Source: Mycolicibacterium sp. YH-1
GTDB lineage: Bacteria; Actinomycetota; Actinomycetes; Mycobacteriales; Mycobacteriaceae
Assembly (NCBI RefSeq): GCF_022557175.1
Contig: NZ_CP092915.1
Span: forward strand, 2,852,001 to 2,916,000
Reading direction: 5' to 3'
DNA: 64,000 nucleotides
This document shows, in pieces, positions 1 through 9,323 of the stretch (positions within the stretch are counted from its first letter, which is position 1; each line of letters starts with the position of its first letter). The position numbers and the translations under genes were made by a program. The notes under the pieces are model-generated. The model ran no database searches, was not told where the DNA came from, and saw only the letters and a program-made list of their open reading frames with translations.

Positions 1-1
1 G

Positions 2-97
2 GTTGATCCGCGGTGCACGGTCGACGACCCGAACCTGTTCAGTCATCGGCGCGATGCGCCCACCGGCCGACTGGCGTCGTTGGTGTGGATGGAATGA
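2..97 (+). CDS. pgeF: Peptidoglycan editing factor PgeF (YfiH/laccase-domain), C-terminal fragment
   Basis: Only the last 31 codons lie in the window and the 5' part is cut by the window edge. Reading frame 2 gives a tail with the motif NLFSHRRDAPTGR and ends LVWME at a TGA (95-97). The FSHRR...TGR(L/M) pattern is the usual C-terminus of the DUF152/YfiH family, whose Zn-dependent members edit or scavenge peptidoglycan precursors or act as purine nucleosidases. It sits 13 nt upstream of a YggS gene, the usual arrangement in the actinobacterial division cluster. The family assignment rests on this short tail and on the neighbours. Confidence 0.75.
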   Translation, partial: VDPRCTVDDPNLFSHRRDAPTGRLASLVWME

Positions 98-110
98 CGG
101 TGCACGAGGA

Positions 111-863
111 ATGACATCACCACGCGAAGCCGAACTCGGTGCGGCGTTGACCGGGCTGCGGACCAGATTGCGCGATGCGGCGGATGCCGCCGGACGTGAC
201 GTGAATGACATTGAATTGCTGCCTGTGACGAAATTCTTTCCGGCAGCCGATGTCATTTTCCTTCGGCGTCTTGGATGCGACGCATTCGGCGAATCCCGAG
301 AGCAGGAAGCGTCGAATAAGGCCGCCGAAGTCGCGACCCAATTGGGTGGCGAATTGACCGAGCGCCCGATTCGCTGGCACATGGTCGGCCGCATACAGCG
401 CAACAAGGCGAAGGCGGTCGCAGGCTGGGCCCACACCGCGCACTCGGTCGACAGCATTGCCTTGCTCCGTGCGCTGGGTCGCGCGTCGGTCGAGGCGTTG
501 GCCGACGGGCGGCGCGAGGAAGCGCTGCGGGTGTACGTCCAATTGAGCCTCGACGGAGATGTTCAACGGGGCGGCGTTGACGCCCGAAACCGTGACGAGG
601 TCGACGAGGTGTGCGCCGTCGCCGACTCGACCGACGGTCTGACGTTCGTCGGATTGATGGCCATTCCACCGCTGGATTCCGACGCCGATGAGGAGTTCGG
701 GCGTTTGGCTGCCGAGCGGGAGCGGGTACAGACCAGCTACCAGCAACGGCTCGGTCTGTCGGCGGGTATGTCAGGCGACCTCGAGACGGCGGTCAAACAC
801 GGGTCCACGTGTGTGCGTGTCGGAACCTCGCTTATGGGGCAACGGCCGCTAACGTCACCCTGA
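111..863 (+). CDS. yggS: YggS/PROSC-type pyridoxal phosphate homeostasis protein
   Basis: A 250-residue single-domain TIM-barrel PLP-binding protein of the alanine racemase N-terminal fold. Visible family motifs are the PLP-lysine segment LLPVTKFFP near residue 37, the FGE(S/N)REQE segment, [11 protein letters not shown], and the phosphate-binding tail [15 protein letters not shown]. It is thought to buffer free PLP and has no known catalytic turnover. The frame stays open to position 3, but the ATG at 111 gives the normal family length and lies just after the pgeF stop. The gene belongs to the pgeF-yggS-sepF-yggT-wag31 division cluster, 65 nt ahead of sepF. Confidence 0.93.
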   Translation: MTSPREAELGAALTGLRTRLRDAADAAGRDVNDIELLPVTKFFPAADVIFLRRLGCDAFGESREQEASNKAAEVATQLGGELTERPIRWHMVGRIQRNKAKAVAGWAHTAHSVDSIALLRALGRASVEALADGRREEALRVYVQLSLDGDVQRGGVDARNRDEVDEVCAVADSTDGLTFVGLMAIPPLDSDADEEFGRLAAERERVQTSYQQRLGLSAGMSGDLETAVKHGSTCVRVGTSLMGQRPLTSP

Positions 864-928
864 GTAGTCACTCCAGTCACATCTTCATCACAGACAACAC
901 AAACCACAGTCTCCAGAAGGGTTCTGAG

Positions 929-1594
929 ATGAGCACACTTCACAAGGTCAAGGCCTACTTCGGTATGGCGCCCATGGACGACTATGACGACGAGTACTAC
1001 GAGGACGACGAGCGTTCGTCGCGCGGGGCATACCCGCGCCGGCCGCGCGACGAGCGCTTCGAAGACGACTCGTACGGTCGTATGGACGCTAGGGGTTATG
1101 ACGACCGTATGGGCGGACGCGAGTTCGAGCGAGAGTTCGGCCGCGACATGGAGCCCGCGCCAGCTGGCTACCGCGGCGGCTACGGCGAAGACGAGTCGTT
1201 CCGCGGCCGTCGCGAGTTCGAGCGGCCCCGCTTCAACACGCTGCGCGGTGCCACCCGTGGAGCGGTCGCCATGGAGCCGCGCCGGATGGCCGAACTGTTC
1301 GAGGCGGGCAGCCCGCTGGCCAAGATCACCACGTTGCGTCCGAAGGATTACAGCGAGGCCCGCACCATTGGCGAGCGCTTCCGTGACGGCACTCCGGTGA
1401 TCATGGATCTGGTGTCGATGGACAACGCCGACGCCAAGCGGCTCGTCGACTTTGCCGCCGGGCTGGCATTCGCCCTGCGGGGATCTTTCGACAAGGTCGC
1501 CACCAAGGTGTTTCTGCTGTCGCCATCGGGCACCGACGTCAGCGCTGAGGAGCGCAAGCGGATCGCCGAGGCCGGCTTCTACGCCTATCAGTAG
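929..1594 (+). CDS. sepF: Cell division protein SepF
   Basis: A 221-residue cytoplasmic protein that links FtsZ filaments to the membrane. The first residues ([13 protein letters not shown]) are the amphipathic membrane-anchoring helix. Residues about 15-95 are an acidic and arginine-rich disordered linker with repeated [16 protein letters not shown] runs. The C-terminal 90 residues form the SepF core ([44 protein letters not shown]), which dimerises and binds the FtsZ tail. The ATG at 929 follows an AGAAGG ribosome binding site and starts exactly at the conserved helix. In mycobacteria SepF replaces FtsA/ZipA as the essential FtsZ anchor. Confidence 0.96.
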   Translation: MSTLHKVKAYFGMAPMDDYDDEYYEDDERSSRGAYPRRPRDERFEDDSYGRMDARGYDDRMGGREFEREFGRDMEPAPAGYRGGYGEDESFRGRREFERPRFNTLRGATRGAVAMEPRRMAELFEAGSPLAKITTLRPKDYSEARTIGERFRDGTPVIMDLVSMDNADAKRLVDFAAGLAFALRGSFDKVATKVFLLSPSGTDVSAEERKRIAEAGFYAYQ

Positions 1595-1672
1595 GTCGAT
1601 GCTGGCCGGGTAGGCTGACGGCAATCCCTTCGTCTACCCGTATTCCGTGTGGCCCTGCGGTCACGCATTCTC

Positions 1673-1981
1673 ATGAGTGAGGTCGCCCAGTTGGCGCTGT
1701 TCTTCGAGATTCTGGGCTTCGCGCTGTTTCTCTTCTGGTTGTTGCTCATCGCTCGAGTCGTGGTCGAGTTCATCCGGTCCTTCAGTAGGGACTGGCAGCC
1801 GACGGGCTTCACGGTCGTTGTCCTCGAGATCATCCTGTCGTTGACCGACCCGCCGGTGAAATTGCTGCGTCGACTGATTCCGCAGCTCACGATAGGTGCG
1901 GTGCGATTCGACCTGTCGATCATGGTGCTGTTGCTGTTGGCGTTCATCGGCATGCAGATGGCCTTCGGCGCTGCGGCCTGA
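1673..1981 (+). CDS. YggT family integral membrane protein
   Basis: A 102-residue protein with two strongly hydrophobic helices (about residues 8-28 and 72-95) around a short loop containing the family's LTDPPVKLLRRLIP motif. YggT proteins sit in division or osmotic-stress gene neighbourhoods, and their biochemical role is unknown. The ATG at 1673 is preferred; a GTG at 1649 in the same frame would add eight residues. It lies between sepF and wag31, so a role near the septum or growing pole is plausible, but that is inference from position. Confidence 0.9.
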   Translation: MSEVAQLALFFEILGFALFLFWLLLIARVVVEFIRSFSRDWQPTGFTVVVLEIILSLTDPPVKLLRRLIPQLTIGAVRFDLSIMVLLLLAFIGMQMAFGAAA

Positions 1982-2162
1982 CGCAGCAGGGTCGCGCTTT
2001 GCCGGGAGCGGCTAGGCGATCGCTCAAGATTGAATTTCATTCTTAATTCGCGACCTCTCCTGCAACCCCAGGGTCGCCTGTGACAGGATGGACTCCAGTT
2101 ACTCCTAACAATGGCTCGACACTTGCGACCGGTTGACGGTCCAGACTCCAAGGGGGCAGACA

Positions 2163-2972
2163 ATGCCGCTCACACCCGCCGACGTTCATAATGTCGCGTT
2201 CAGCAAGCCACCGATCGGCAAACGTGGCTACAACGAGGACGAAGTCGATGCATTCCTCGATCTCGTTGAGAACGAACTCAGCCGGCTGATTGAGGAGAAC
2301 GCCGATCTTCGCCAGCGAGTCAGCGAACTGGATCAGGAGGTGGCGGCTGCGCGCGCAGGCGGTGGCGTGCAGGCCACGCAGACGATCCCGTCCTACCAGC
2401 AGCCCGAACCCGAGCCTGAGCCGGAGCCGGTCGCGCCCGCACAGCCTGCCTTCGTGGCACCCGCGCCGGTCAGCGAGGAGTCGCACATCAAGGCGGCCAA
2501 GATCCTCGGCCTGGCACAGGACACCGCGGACCGCTTGACCGGAACGGCCAAGGCCGAGTCGGACAAGATGCTGTCGGACGCCCGCGCGCAGGCCGACGCC
2601 ATGGTCACCGAGGCCCGGCAGACCGCCGAGACCACCGTCTCCGAGGCGAAGCAGCGTGCGGACGCGATGCTGCTCGACGCGCAGACGCGGTCGGAGGCCC
2701 AACTCCGGCAGGCACAGGAGAAGGCCGACGCCCTTCAGGCGGACGCCGAGCGCAAGCACTCCGAGATCATGGGCACCATCAACCAGCAGCGGACGGTCCT
2801 CGAGGGTCGTCTCGAGCAGTTGCGGACATTCGAGCGCGAATACCGCACCCGGCTCAAGACCTACCTCGAGTCGCAGCTCGAGGAGCTGGGTCAGCGTGGC
2901 TCGGCGGCACCGGTCGACTCGACCGCCAACAATGACGGTGGCTTCAACCAGTTCAACCGGGGCAACAACTAA
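2163..2972 (+). CDS. wag31: Polar growth scaffold Wag31 (DivIVA)
   Basis: A 269-residue coiled-coil scaffold that marks the cell pole and directs apical peptidoglycan synthesis in mycobacteria. The N-terminal DivIVA domain ([20 protein letters not shown], then [17 protein letters not shown]) binds curved membrane. A proline/glutamate-rich linker ([10 protein letters not shown]) follows at about residues 80-110, then a long Ala/Gln/Glu coiled coil with repeated AxADAMxxEAR units. The tail is Asn/Gly-rich. The ATG at 2163 follows AGGGGG. A 181-nt gap separates it from yggT, so it probably has its own promoter. In mycobacteria Wag31 is phosphorylated by PknA/PknB in the linker region. Confidence 0.97.
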   Translation: MPLTPADVHNVAFSKPPIGKRGYNEDEVDAFLDLVENELSRLIEENADLRQRVSELDQEVAAARAGGGVQATQTIPSYQQPEPEPEPEPVAPAQPAFVAPAPVSEESHIKAAKILGLAQDTADRLTGTAKAESDKMLSDARAQADAMVTEARQTAETTVSEAKQRADAMLLDAQTRSEAQLRQAQEKADALQADAERKHSEIMGTINQQRTVLEGRLEQLRTFEREYRTRLKTYLESQLEELGQRGSAAPVDSTANNDGGFNQFNRGNN

Positions 2973-2987
2973 CCGATCGGTTCACCT

Positions 2988-3455
2988 GTGCTAATCATCG
3001 CGCTAGTCCTTGCCGTTATCGGTCTGGCCTCCCTCGTCACCGCGGTCGTCACCAGCAACGAGGTGATCGCGTGGGTGTGCATCGCCGCCAGCGTGATCGG
3101 CGTGCTGCTGCTGATCGTCGATGCCCTTCGCGAGCGCTCGAGGGGCGCCGGCGGCTCGGACTCCGATGACGCAGACGAGCAGACGGCCGCCTTGGCGGCG
3201 TCCGAGCCGGCAGAGGACTACCCGGACGAGGAGACCTCGCAGTTTCCGGTGACCACCGACGACGCGACGTACCCGGATGACACGGCCTACCCGGATGACA
3301 CGGCCTACCCGAACGAAGCAGTCGGTTCCGACGAGACCGAGGTCTTCGAGACCTCAGGTGCGTCTGCGGAGGCGGATACCACCGCGGTCGCCGTCGACGA
3401 TGACCTGCCGGCGGACGAGCAGTCCGACGTGGAGAACTCCACCAAGCGCGATTAG
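2988..3455 (+). CDS. Small membrane protein with acidic tail, unknown function
   Basis: A 155-residue protein starting at GTG 2988, 15 nt after wag31 and probably cotranscribed with it. Residues 1-19 and 24-46 form two adjacent membrane helices with a very short loop. The rest is a cytoplasmic, almost wholly acidic, Asp/Glu/Ser/Thr-rich tail that includes a short tandem repeat of TAYPDD. No catalytic motif is visible. By position it corresponds to the transmembrane protein next to wag31 in M. tuberculosis (Rv2144c). The link to Wag31 is inferred from adjacency only. Its 3' end overlaps the convergent phosphoribosyltransferase by 4 nt. Confidence 0.82.
   Translation: MLIIALVLAVIGLASLVTAVVTSNEVIAWVCIAASVIGVLLLIVDALRERSRGAGGSDSDDADEQTAALAASEPAEDYPDEETSQFPVTTDDATYPDDTAYPDDTAYPNEAVGSDETEVFETSGASAEADTTAVAVDDDLPADEQSDVENSTKRD
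3264..3317 (+). repeat. 18-nt tandem repeat within the acidic tail gene
   Basis: Three imperfect head-to-tail copies of an 18-nt unit encode (A)[17 protein letters not shown]. The unit is in phase with the codons, so copy-number change would lengthen or shorten the acidic tail by six residues without a frameshift. Confidence 0.75.
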
Positions 3456-4114
3456 CGCACGTCGCTCGTCGGACGCTCCAGTGCGTCTCTGACCTCGTCG
3501 TCGGAGACCTGGTGGAAGTCGTCGTAGACCTGCCCGACGGCGTCGAATGAGGCGGGAGACGTCGCGCAGAACACGTCGTCGACCTCGGCGGCGAGTTCAC
3601 GGCACACCGAATGAGGTGCCACCGGCACCGCGACCACGATGCCCGCCGGCCCTGCCGAGCGGATCGCACGCACCGCCACCTTCATACTCGCGCCGGTGGC
3701 GATCCCGTCATCGACCACGATCACCATCTTGCCGGGCAGACTCCGCTGGCCCCGATCGCCCCGGTAGGCCGACTCCCGTCGATGCAACTCCTGAGTCTCC
3801 CGGTCGATGATGTCCTCCAGCTCGGCCGCAGAGATCCGCAGACGGCGTATCACGTCGTCATTGAGAACTACCTCGCCGCCGCTGGCGATGGCACCCATCG
3901 CGAGTTCGGCCCAATTGGGAACGCCCAGCTTGCGCACCAGAAAGACGTCGAGTGGGGCATGCAGGTCGGCCGCGACCTCCCATCCGACAGGAACCCCGCC
4001 GCGCGCGAGCCCCAGCACCACCACGTCATCGCGGCCGCGATAGGCCGTGAGAAGTGCGGCCAGCGCCCGGCCGGCTTCCCCGCGGTCCCGGAACGTTCTC
4101 CGGGTGGCTGACAT
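3452..4114 (-). CDS. Phosphoribosyltransferase-domain protein
   Basis: A 220-residue type I phosphoribosyltransferase-fold protein. The PRPP-binding motif [13 protein letters not shown] lies near residue 130, preceded by the [14 protein letters not shown] loop and VRKLGVP typical of the stand-alone PRTase family seen in actinobacteria. The natural acceptor base or other substrate is not known for this subgroup. The ATG start at 4114 gives a full-length domain. It is convergent with the wag31-linked membrane gene (4-nt overlap) and divergent from the SDR gene at 4201. By position it corresponds to Rv2143. Confidence 0.88.
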   Translation of the reverse strand: MSATRRTFRDRGEAGRALAALLTAYRGRDDVVVLGLARGGVPVGWEVAADLHAPLDVFLVRKLGVPNWAELAMGAIASGGEVVLNDDVIRRLRISAAELEDIIDRETQELHRRESAYRGDRGQRSLPGKMVIVVDDGIATGASMKVAVRAIRSAGPAGIVVAVPVAPHSVCRELAAEVDDVFCATSPASFDAVGQVYDDFHQVSDDEVRDALERPTSDVR

Positions 4115-4200
4115 CGGAATACCAGAAGCTTAGGCCCGCGCCCAGCGCTAGGTTGGGTTGCTCGGCAATCCGAACTGGCCGCGGCGACGAATCGAGAGAT

Positions 4201-5556
4201 GTGGGAATCGAGTACGACAGCATCGTCGATCATCCGCGCGACGACGTGTTCGCGTGGCACACGCGACCCGGCGCGATGCGGCGTCTGGTCCCGCCCTGGC
4301 AGCCGATGCGGGTGGTCAGTGAAACCGACTCGCTGGCCGACGGACGCGCGGTTCTCGCTCTGCCCGGCGGATTGCGGTGGGTGGCCCAGCACGAGCCCGC
4401 TGAGTTCGACCCGCCACGGCGGTTCGTTGACGTGCTCACCTCGTCGGGTGTGCGGTCGCTACCGCCACGGGTGATCGGTCGATGGCGGCACACGCATGAC
4501 TTCACCGACGGTCCCGCCGCCGGCACCACCCGGGTGCACGACACCGTCGACACCACGGTGCCGGGTGCGGCCCTGCGCTCGACCTTCGTCTATCGCCATC
4601 GTCAGTTGGCCGATGATCTGGCCGCGCACCGTGACGCCGCCGCGATGGGTACCGGTCCGCTGACTGTCGCGATGACGGGGGCCACGGGTCTGGTCGGCAC
4701 CGCTCTGTCGGCACTGTTGAGCACCGGCGGCCACCGGGTCATCCGGCTGGTGCGTCACGACCCGACCGGTGCCGGAGAGCGACGCTGGGATCCGCGCTCG
4801 CCCACACCGGATCTGCTGGCCGGGGTGGACGCCGTTGTGCACCTGGCGGGCGAGTCGATCGCGGGACGGTTCACCGCGGCGCACCGAGCGGCGATCCGCG
4901 ACAGCCGCGTTGACCCGACCCGCAGGCTGGCGCAGTGCGCGGCCCGCACACCCGACGGCCCGCGGGTCTTCGTGAGCGCCTCAGCCATCGGCTATTACGG
5001 CTTCGACCGCGGTGACGAGCCGCTGACCGAGGATGGCTCGCGCGGCCAGGGATTCCTCGCCGATGTGGTCGCTGACTGGGAGGAGGCGACCGCCCCGGCC
5101 TCCGCCGCTGGTCTGCGCGTCGTCACCGTCCGGACCGGGATCGTGCAGGCTGCCGACGGCGGCACGCTTAAGCTCTTGCGCCCCCTGTTCGCGGCCGGTC
5201 TCGGTGGGCGACTGGGCAGCGGTCGGCAGTGGACGTCCTGGATCGGGCTGGACGACCTGCTCGACGTGTACTACCGCGCCGTGTACGACGAGCGGCTCGT
5301 CGGGCCGGTCAACGCCGTGTCGCCGAACCCGGTGCGCAACACCGAGTACACCAAGGCGCTGGCCGGGGTGATGCACCGGCCTGCGCTGATCCCGGTCCCA
5401 GCCCTCGGGCCGCGGCTACTGCTTGGCGCGCAGGGCGCCCGCGAACTCGCCGAGGCCAGTCAGCGCGTGATCCCTGACAAGCTCGCGGCGCTGGGCCATC
5501 GGTTCCGTCAGCCCGAGGTCAGCGACGCGCTGGCTCATCAGCTGGGGCAGGGCTGA
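4201..5556 (+). CDS. SRPBCC (START-like) domain fused to TIGR01777 SDR epimerase with DUF1731 tail
   Basis: A 451-residue fusion. Residues 1-150 resemble a ligand-binding SRPBCC/START-like domain (EYDSIVDHPRDDVFAWHTRP, RVHDTVDTTVPG). A Rossmann domain begins near residue 158 with the NAD(P) motif MTGATGLVGTAL and continues with HLAGESIAGRF and the SASAIGYYG active-site region of the TIGR01777 family. The C-terminal 50 residues (PVPALGPRLLLG, ELAEASQRVIPDKLAALG) are DUF1731. The substrate is unknown. The GTG at 4201 fits the SRPBCC start. The 3' end overlaps the convergent amidotransferase by 19 nt. Confidence 0.9.
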   Translation: MGIEYDSIVDHPRDDVFAWHTRPGAMRRLVPPWQPMRVVSETDSLADGRAVLALPGGLRWVAQHEPAEFDPPRRFVDVLTSSGVRSLPPRVIGRWRHTHDFTDGPAAGTTRVHDTVDTTVPGAALRSTFVYRHRQLADDLAAHRDAAAMGTGPLTVAMTGATGLVGTALSALLSTGGHRVIRLVRHDPTGAGERRWDPRSPTPDLLAGVDAVVHLAGESIAGRFTAAHRAAIRDSRVDPTRRLAQCAARTPDGPRVFVSASAIGYYGFDRGDEPLTEDGSRGQGFLADVVADWEEATAPASAAGLRVVTVRTGIVQAADGGTLKLLRPLFAAGLGGRLGSGRQWTSWIGLDDLLDVYYRAVYDERLVGPVNAVSPNPVRNTEYTKALAGVMHRPALIPVPALGPRLLLGAQGARELAEASQRVIPDKLAALGHRFRQPEVSDALAHQLGQG

Positions 5557-6260
5557 GCGACGATCCTCTCGGAGAATGCGCGCACCAGGCGTCGGATACG
5601 GGGTGCCACGTCGGGCCGCAGGTCGCGGGTGGCTTCGCGTAGCCGATCCGCGGTAAGCCCGAGGGACTCGACGTCGCCGTCACGATCGACGTCGAGCCAC
5701 AGGTCGAGCAGCGCCTCGTCGAGTTCGGGATGGAACTGCAGGGCAAGTGCCCGCCCGAGGACGAACGCCTGCGACGAGTTCGCGGTCCTGGCGATCTCGG
5801 TCGCACCGGGCGGCACCGTCCACCGGTCGAAGTGCCACTGGAACCACTGACCGGCGGGAATCAGCTCGTCATCGTCGGTCTGCACGTCGTACCAGCCGAT
5901 CTCGGGGACATCGGACCGTGCCACGGAGCCACCGAACGCCTGCGCGAGCAGCTGTCCGCCGAAGCAGACGCCCAGCGTGGCGACGCCCGCCGTGGCCGCA
6001 TCGCGCAGCATCGCCATCTCCGCGCCGACCCACCCGCGGCGCAGCGTCTCGTCATAGACCGGCCACCGCGCACCGAGGGGGACGATGACGTCGTAGTTGC
6101 GGGGGTCGGGAAATGTGACCTCGACGTCGGGGGAGTCGACCCGATCGCTCGGGACGACATCGAATGTGGCTATCTCATAACCGCATTCGTCGAACGCCTC
6201 GCCCAGCATCGCCTCGGTGGCCAGGTGTTCGTTGCGAATGAAGAGAACGGTGCGGGTCAT
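5538..6260 (-). CDS. Class I glutamine amidotransferase-like protein
   Basis: A 240-residue protein with the class I amidotransferase triad: nucleophile Cys in LGVCFGGQLLA and the His/Glu pair in LQFHPELDE. It resembles stand-alone GuaA-N/GMP-synthase-like domains (YhfE/KleE type). No synthetase partner is nearby, so the acceptor is unknown. The ATG at 6260 is chosen because the protein begins at the first beta strand (RTVLFIRNE); the open frame extends 18 codons further. It lies 25 nt downstream of, and is probably cotranscribed with, the beta-lactamase-fold lipoprotein. Confidence 0.88.
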   Translation of the reverse strand: MTRTVLFIRNEHLATEAMLGEAFDECGYEIATFDVVPSDRVDSPDVEVTFPDPRNYDVIVPLGARWPVYDETLRRGWVGAEMAMLRDAATAGVATLGVCFGGQLLAQAFGGSVARSDVPEIGWYDVQTDDDELIPAGQWFQWHFDRWTVPPGATEIARTANSSQAFVLGRALALQFHPELDEALLDLWLDVDRDGDVESLGLTADRLREATRDLRPDVAPRIRRLVRAFSERIVAQPCPS

Positions 6261-6285
6261 GGTGACCAATTGTTCCGTATGCGCC

Positions 6286-7509
6286 TCACCGGGGTGGGGT
6301 CGGTGGGGCGTCATCGGGCGCGAGTTCGGCGCCGACCCTGCGGAACAGCGTGTCGGCGGCGTTGACGTAGTTGCCCTGTTCGTCGAAAGCCTCGGGCAGA
6401 TACGTCACGGCGATGGCGATGGCGATCTTCTTCGACGGGAGGTAGGCCATGACCCCGGCCTCGCCCGAGAACAATGGATTCTGCAGCAGCCAGTCGCCAG
6501 ATGTCACGATGCCCATACCGTAGGTGTAGAAATCGGTCATCGGACCACACGTCGCGCAGCCTGGTTGTGCATGCGTCTTGCCAAGCAGGTCGCGCGACAC
6601 CATCAGCTCATGGGACTTCTTCGACAGCAGTTTGCCGGACCCGATGCCCGCCGCACTGGCCTCCATATCGTAGATATTCGTGGTCTGGATCGCGCCGTCC
6701 GTGATGGTCCATGAGGGGTTCCAGAAGGTGGACTCCTCGTAGAACGGTGTGCCGCTGGGGATCTGAAGCGTCTCGCGACGTTCGCTGGTGTAGGCGTGCA
6801 GGGCGGGCGCGGGGATCTCCGGTGTGAAGGAGTTCGCGGTGTTGGTCAGCCCGAGCGGCTCGAGTACCTCGTCGTCGAGCAGCTTGGGCATCTGCTCGCC
6901 AGTCGCCTTCTCCAACGCCCTGCCGAGCAGGACGTAGTTGGTGTGTGCGTAGTTCCAGTTGGTTCCGGGCTCATACAGCAGCGGTTTGGACGTCGCGAAC
7001 CCGAGCAGCTGCTCGGGTTCCCACTGGCGGAACGGATCCTGGTACGACGCGTCGATGAACTCGGTGTTGCCGATGACGTAGTCGTGGTAGCCGGATGTCA
7101 TCTGCGCGAGCTGGCCCAGCGTCACCTGATCGGAGTGCGGGACGTCCGGCAGCCACGTGGAGAGCTTGTCGTCGAGGCTGACCTTGCCCTGATCGACCAG
7201 TCGCAGCAGCAGCGTCGACACATAGGAGATGGCAACGGCACCGTTGCGGAAGTGCATGGCCGGAGTGGCGGGCACGCCGGTCATCGACTCACCGGAGGCG
7301 CGGGTGAGCACCTCGCGGCCGTTCTCGGTCACCCGAATGATCACGGCCTTGAGGTGCTCCTGCTTCATGACGTCATCGACGATGCGCATCACCGCGTCGG
7401 ACCGCGACGTGTCGGCGCTGGGCGTGGGCGATTCCGAGCGATTCGCGGCGGGTGCACAGGACGCGATGAGTGCGACAGTGCTGAGCGCAGCGAGCAGGCG
7501 GGTGAGCAT
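6286..7509 (-). CDS. Beta-lactamase/serine hydrolase-fold lipoprotein with degenerate catalytic motifs
   Basis: A 407-residue protein with a lipoprotein signal (lipobox LIASC, Cys18) followed by a Ser/Thr/Pro-rich linker and a class C beta-lactamase/DD-peptidase fold. The fold is clear from LLLRLVDQGKVSLDDKLSTWLPD, LGQLAQMTSGYHDY and NYAHTNYVLLGRALEKATGE. The expected SxxK nucleophile motif is replaced by GAVAI (Ala91 and Ile94 where Ser and Lys should be), and the YxN motif reads YAH. It is therefore unlikely to act as a normal acylating serine enzyme and may bind rather than cleave cell-wall or peptide ligands. Probably in an operon with the amidotransferase downstream. Confidence 0.85.
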   Translation of the reverse strand: MLTRLLAALSTVALIASCAPAANRSESPTPSADTSRSDAVMRIVDDVMKQEHLKAVIIRVTENGREVLTRASGESMTGVPATPAMHFRNGAVAISYVSTLLLRLVDQGKVSLDDKLSTWLPDVPHSDQVTLGQLAQMTSGYHDYVIGNTEFIDASYQDPFRQWEPEQLLGFATSKPLLYEPGTNWNYAHTNYVLLGRALEKATGEQMPKLLDDEVLEPLGLTNTANSFTPEIPAPALHAYTSERRETLQIPSGTPFYEESTFWNPSWTITDGAIQTTNIYDMEASAAGIGSGKLLSKKSHELMVSRDLLGKTHAQPGCATCGPMTDFYTYGMGIVTSGDWLLQNPLFSGEAGVMAYLPSKKIAIAIAVTYLPEAFDEQGNYVNAADTLFRRVGAELAPDDAPPTPPR

Positions 7510-7623
7510 GCCCGGATCATGTCACGGTTTGATCTTGAGGCGATGCGCTGATGCGGCGTGCGTTTGGTGGCCATCTGAGCGGGGCATGACTGTGGCTGAT
7601 GGCCGCGGTGAGGGGGAGGTGCC

Positions 7624-9213
7624 TTGGATACGACCGACTGGTTCCTGACCTCAGCCGAACGGGGTAACCCGCACACCGATATCGCCGCATGGTGTGAGGG
7701 CAATCTGATTGAACCGCTGGTGCACGGCGCGGCCTACTTCGACGCGCTCGCCGCCGAGATTGCGGCGTGTGGTCCCGGCGACCACGTGTTCTTCACCGAC
7801 TGGCGCGGCGATCCCGACGAGAATCTGCGCGAGAGCGGCCCGACGGTCGCCGAATCTCTTTGCGCGGCAGCCGAACGCGGCGCCATCGTCAAGGGGCTGA
7901 TGTGGCGTTCGCATCTCGACAAACTGCAGTACAGCGAGGAGGAGAACCGCCACCTCGGGGAGGATGTCGAGCGCGCGGGCGGTGAGGTGCTGCTCGATCA
8001 GCGGGTCAGATTCGGCGGATCGCATCATCAGAAGCTGGTGGTGATCCGGCATCCGGCGGCTCCCGAGCGTGACGTCGCGTTTGCGGGCGGCATCGATCTG
8101 TGCCACTCCCGCCGGGACGACGAGCGCCATCTCGGAGACCCGCAGGCAGTGCGGATGTCACCGCGGTACGGGGATCACCCGCCATGGCATGACATCCAAC
8201 TGCGGCTCAGAGGGCCGATCGTCGACGCCCTCGACGCCACGTTCCGCGAGCGCTGGAGTGACCCCGCTCCGTTGGACGTGCTGTCGCCCGTCGCCTGGGT
8301 GAGGGACAAGTTCAGCGGCGCGGACATGCACCCGGATCCGCTGCCCGACCGGCCGTCGGTGCCGCCGGTCTGCGGACCGCACGCGGTGCAGCCCTTGCGG
8401 ACCTATCCTGACGCCCACTTCGCGTACTCCTTCGCACCGAACGGTGAGCGCAGCATCGCCCGTGGTTACACAAAGGCGGTCAAGCGCGCGAAACGGCTGA
8501 TCTACCTGGAGGACCAGTATCTGTGGTCCAGACAGGTCGCCCACATGTTCGCGGAGGCGCTACGGGACAACCCGCAGCTGCACCTGGTGGCGGTGGTGCC
8601 ACGCTTTCCGGACGTCGACGGGCGGTTCGCCTTGCCGCCCAACCAGATTGGTCGCCACAAGGCCGTCGAGGCGTGCCGTCGGGTCAGCGCCGACCGGGTA
8701 CACGTCTTCGACGTCGAGAACCACGTCGGAACTCCGGTGTACGTGCACGCGAAGGCATGCGTCGTCGACGATGTGTGGGCCTGTGTCGGCAGTGACAACT
8801 TCAATCGGCGGTCGTGGAGCCATGACAGTGAGCTGTCCTGTGCCGTGCTCGACGACACCCGAGACGAGCGGTCGCCGAGGGATCCGTCGGGACGCGGTGA
8901 CGGTGCGCGGGTGTTCGCGCGTGACCTGCGATTGCGCCTCCTCCGTGAGCACCTGGACCGCGCGGCGGACGGCAGCGATGACGACGGGTTGGTCGATCCT
9001 GACACGGTGGTGCAGGTGCTCGATGAGACCGCGCGGGCGCTCGACGAATGGCACGCGGGTGGCCGTGTGGGCCCGCGACCGCCCGGGCGTCTGCGTGTGC
9101 ACCAGCCGGAGAGGCTGGGCGTGCTCACGCGACTGTGGGCCGGACCCGCGTACCGCATGATCTACGACCCCGATGGACGGTCGTATCGCGATCGGATCAA
9201 GGGCGTGTGGTGA
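7624..9213 (+). CDS. Phospholipase D family protein
   Basis: A 529-residue PLD-superfamily enzyme with two HKD half-sites. The first is HHQKLVVIRHP near residue 135, followed by AFAGGIDLCHSRRDD; the second is VYVHAKACVVDDVWACVGSDNFNRRSW near residue 375. The aspartate expected eight positions into the first HxKxxxxD is Arg here. This layout resembles actinobacterial cardiolipin-synthase/PLD-like proteins that hydrolyse or transfer phosphatidyl groups. No signal peptide is visible. The TTG at 7624 is chosen because a strong GAGGGGGAGG ribosome binding site precedes it and no in-frame ATG or GTG lies close by. Confidence 0.9.
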   Translation: MDTTDWFLTSAERGNPHTDIAAWCEGNLIEPLVHGAAYFDALAAEIAACGPGDHVFFTDWRGDPDENLRESGPTVAESLCAAAERGAIVKGLMWRSHLDKLQYSEEENRHLGEDVERAGGEVLLDQRVRFGGSHHQKLVVIRHPAAPERDVAFAGGIDLCHSRRDDERHLGDPQAVRMSPRYGDHPPWHDIQLRLRGPIVDALDATFRERWSDPAPLDVLSPVAWVRDKFSGADMHPDPLPDRPSVPPVCGPHAVQPLRTYPDAHFAYSFAPNGERSIARGYTKAVKRAKRLIYLEDQYLWSRQVAHMFAEALRDNPQLHLVAVVPRFPDVDGRFALPPNQIGRHKAVEACRRVSADRVHVFDVENHVGTPVYVHAKACVVDDVWACVGSDNFNRRSWSHDSELSCAVLDDTRDERSPRDPSGRGDGARVFARDLRLRLLREHLDRAADGSDDDGLVDPDTVVQVLDETARALDEWHAGGRVGPRPPGRLRVHQPERLGVLTRLWAGPAYRMIYDPDGRSYRDRIKGVW

Positions 9214-9304
9214 AAGCTCAACTGTCACTTGCGTTTCACTGCCTCTCATTCGGGTGCTGATTCTCAGAGTTCTCTTCGGAACACCGCCGTCAAGTCCTTA
9301 GAGT

Positions 9305-9320
9305 TCGCACATATGTTCGA
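9305..9320. promoter_or_regulatory. LexA (SOS) box before the 13E12 HNH gene
   Basis: The 16-bp sequence TCGCACATATGTTCGA differs at one base from the mycobacterial LexA consensus TCGAAC-N4-GTTCGA. It ends 3 nt before the GTG start of the DUF222/HNH gene, so LexA would occlude a start-proximal or leaderless promoter. 13E12-family genes are known members of the mycobacterial SOS regulon. Confidence 0.72.
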
Positions 9321-9323
9321 ATC

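Noticed and set aside
3..110. N-terminal extension of YggS to the window start
   Set aside because: This stretch codes in another frame for the C-terminus of PgeF, and YggS has normal length from ATG 111.
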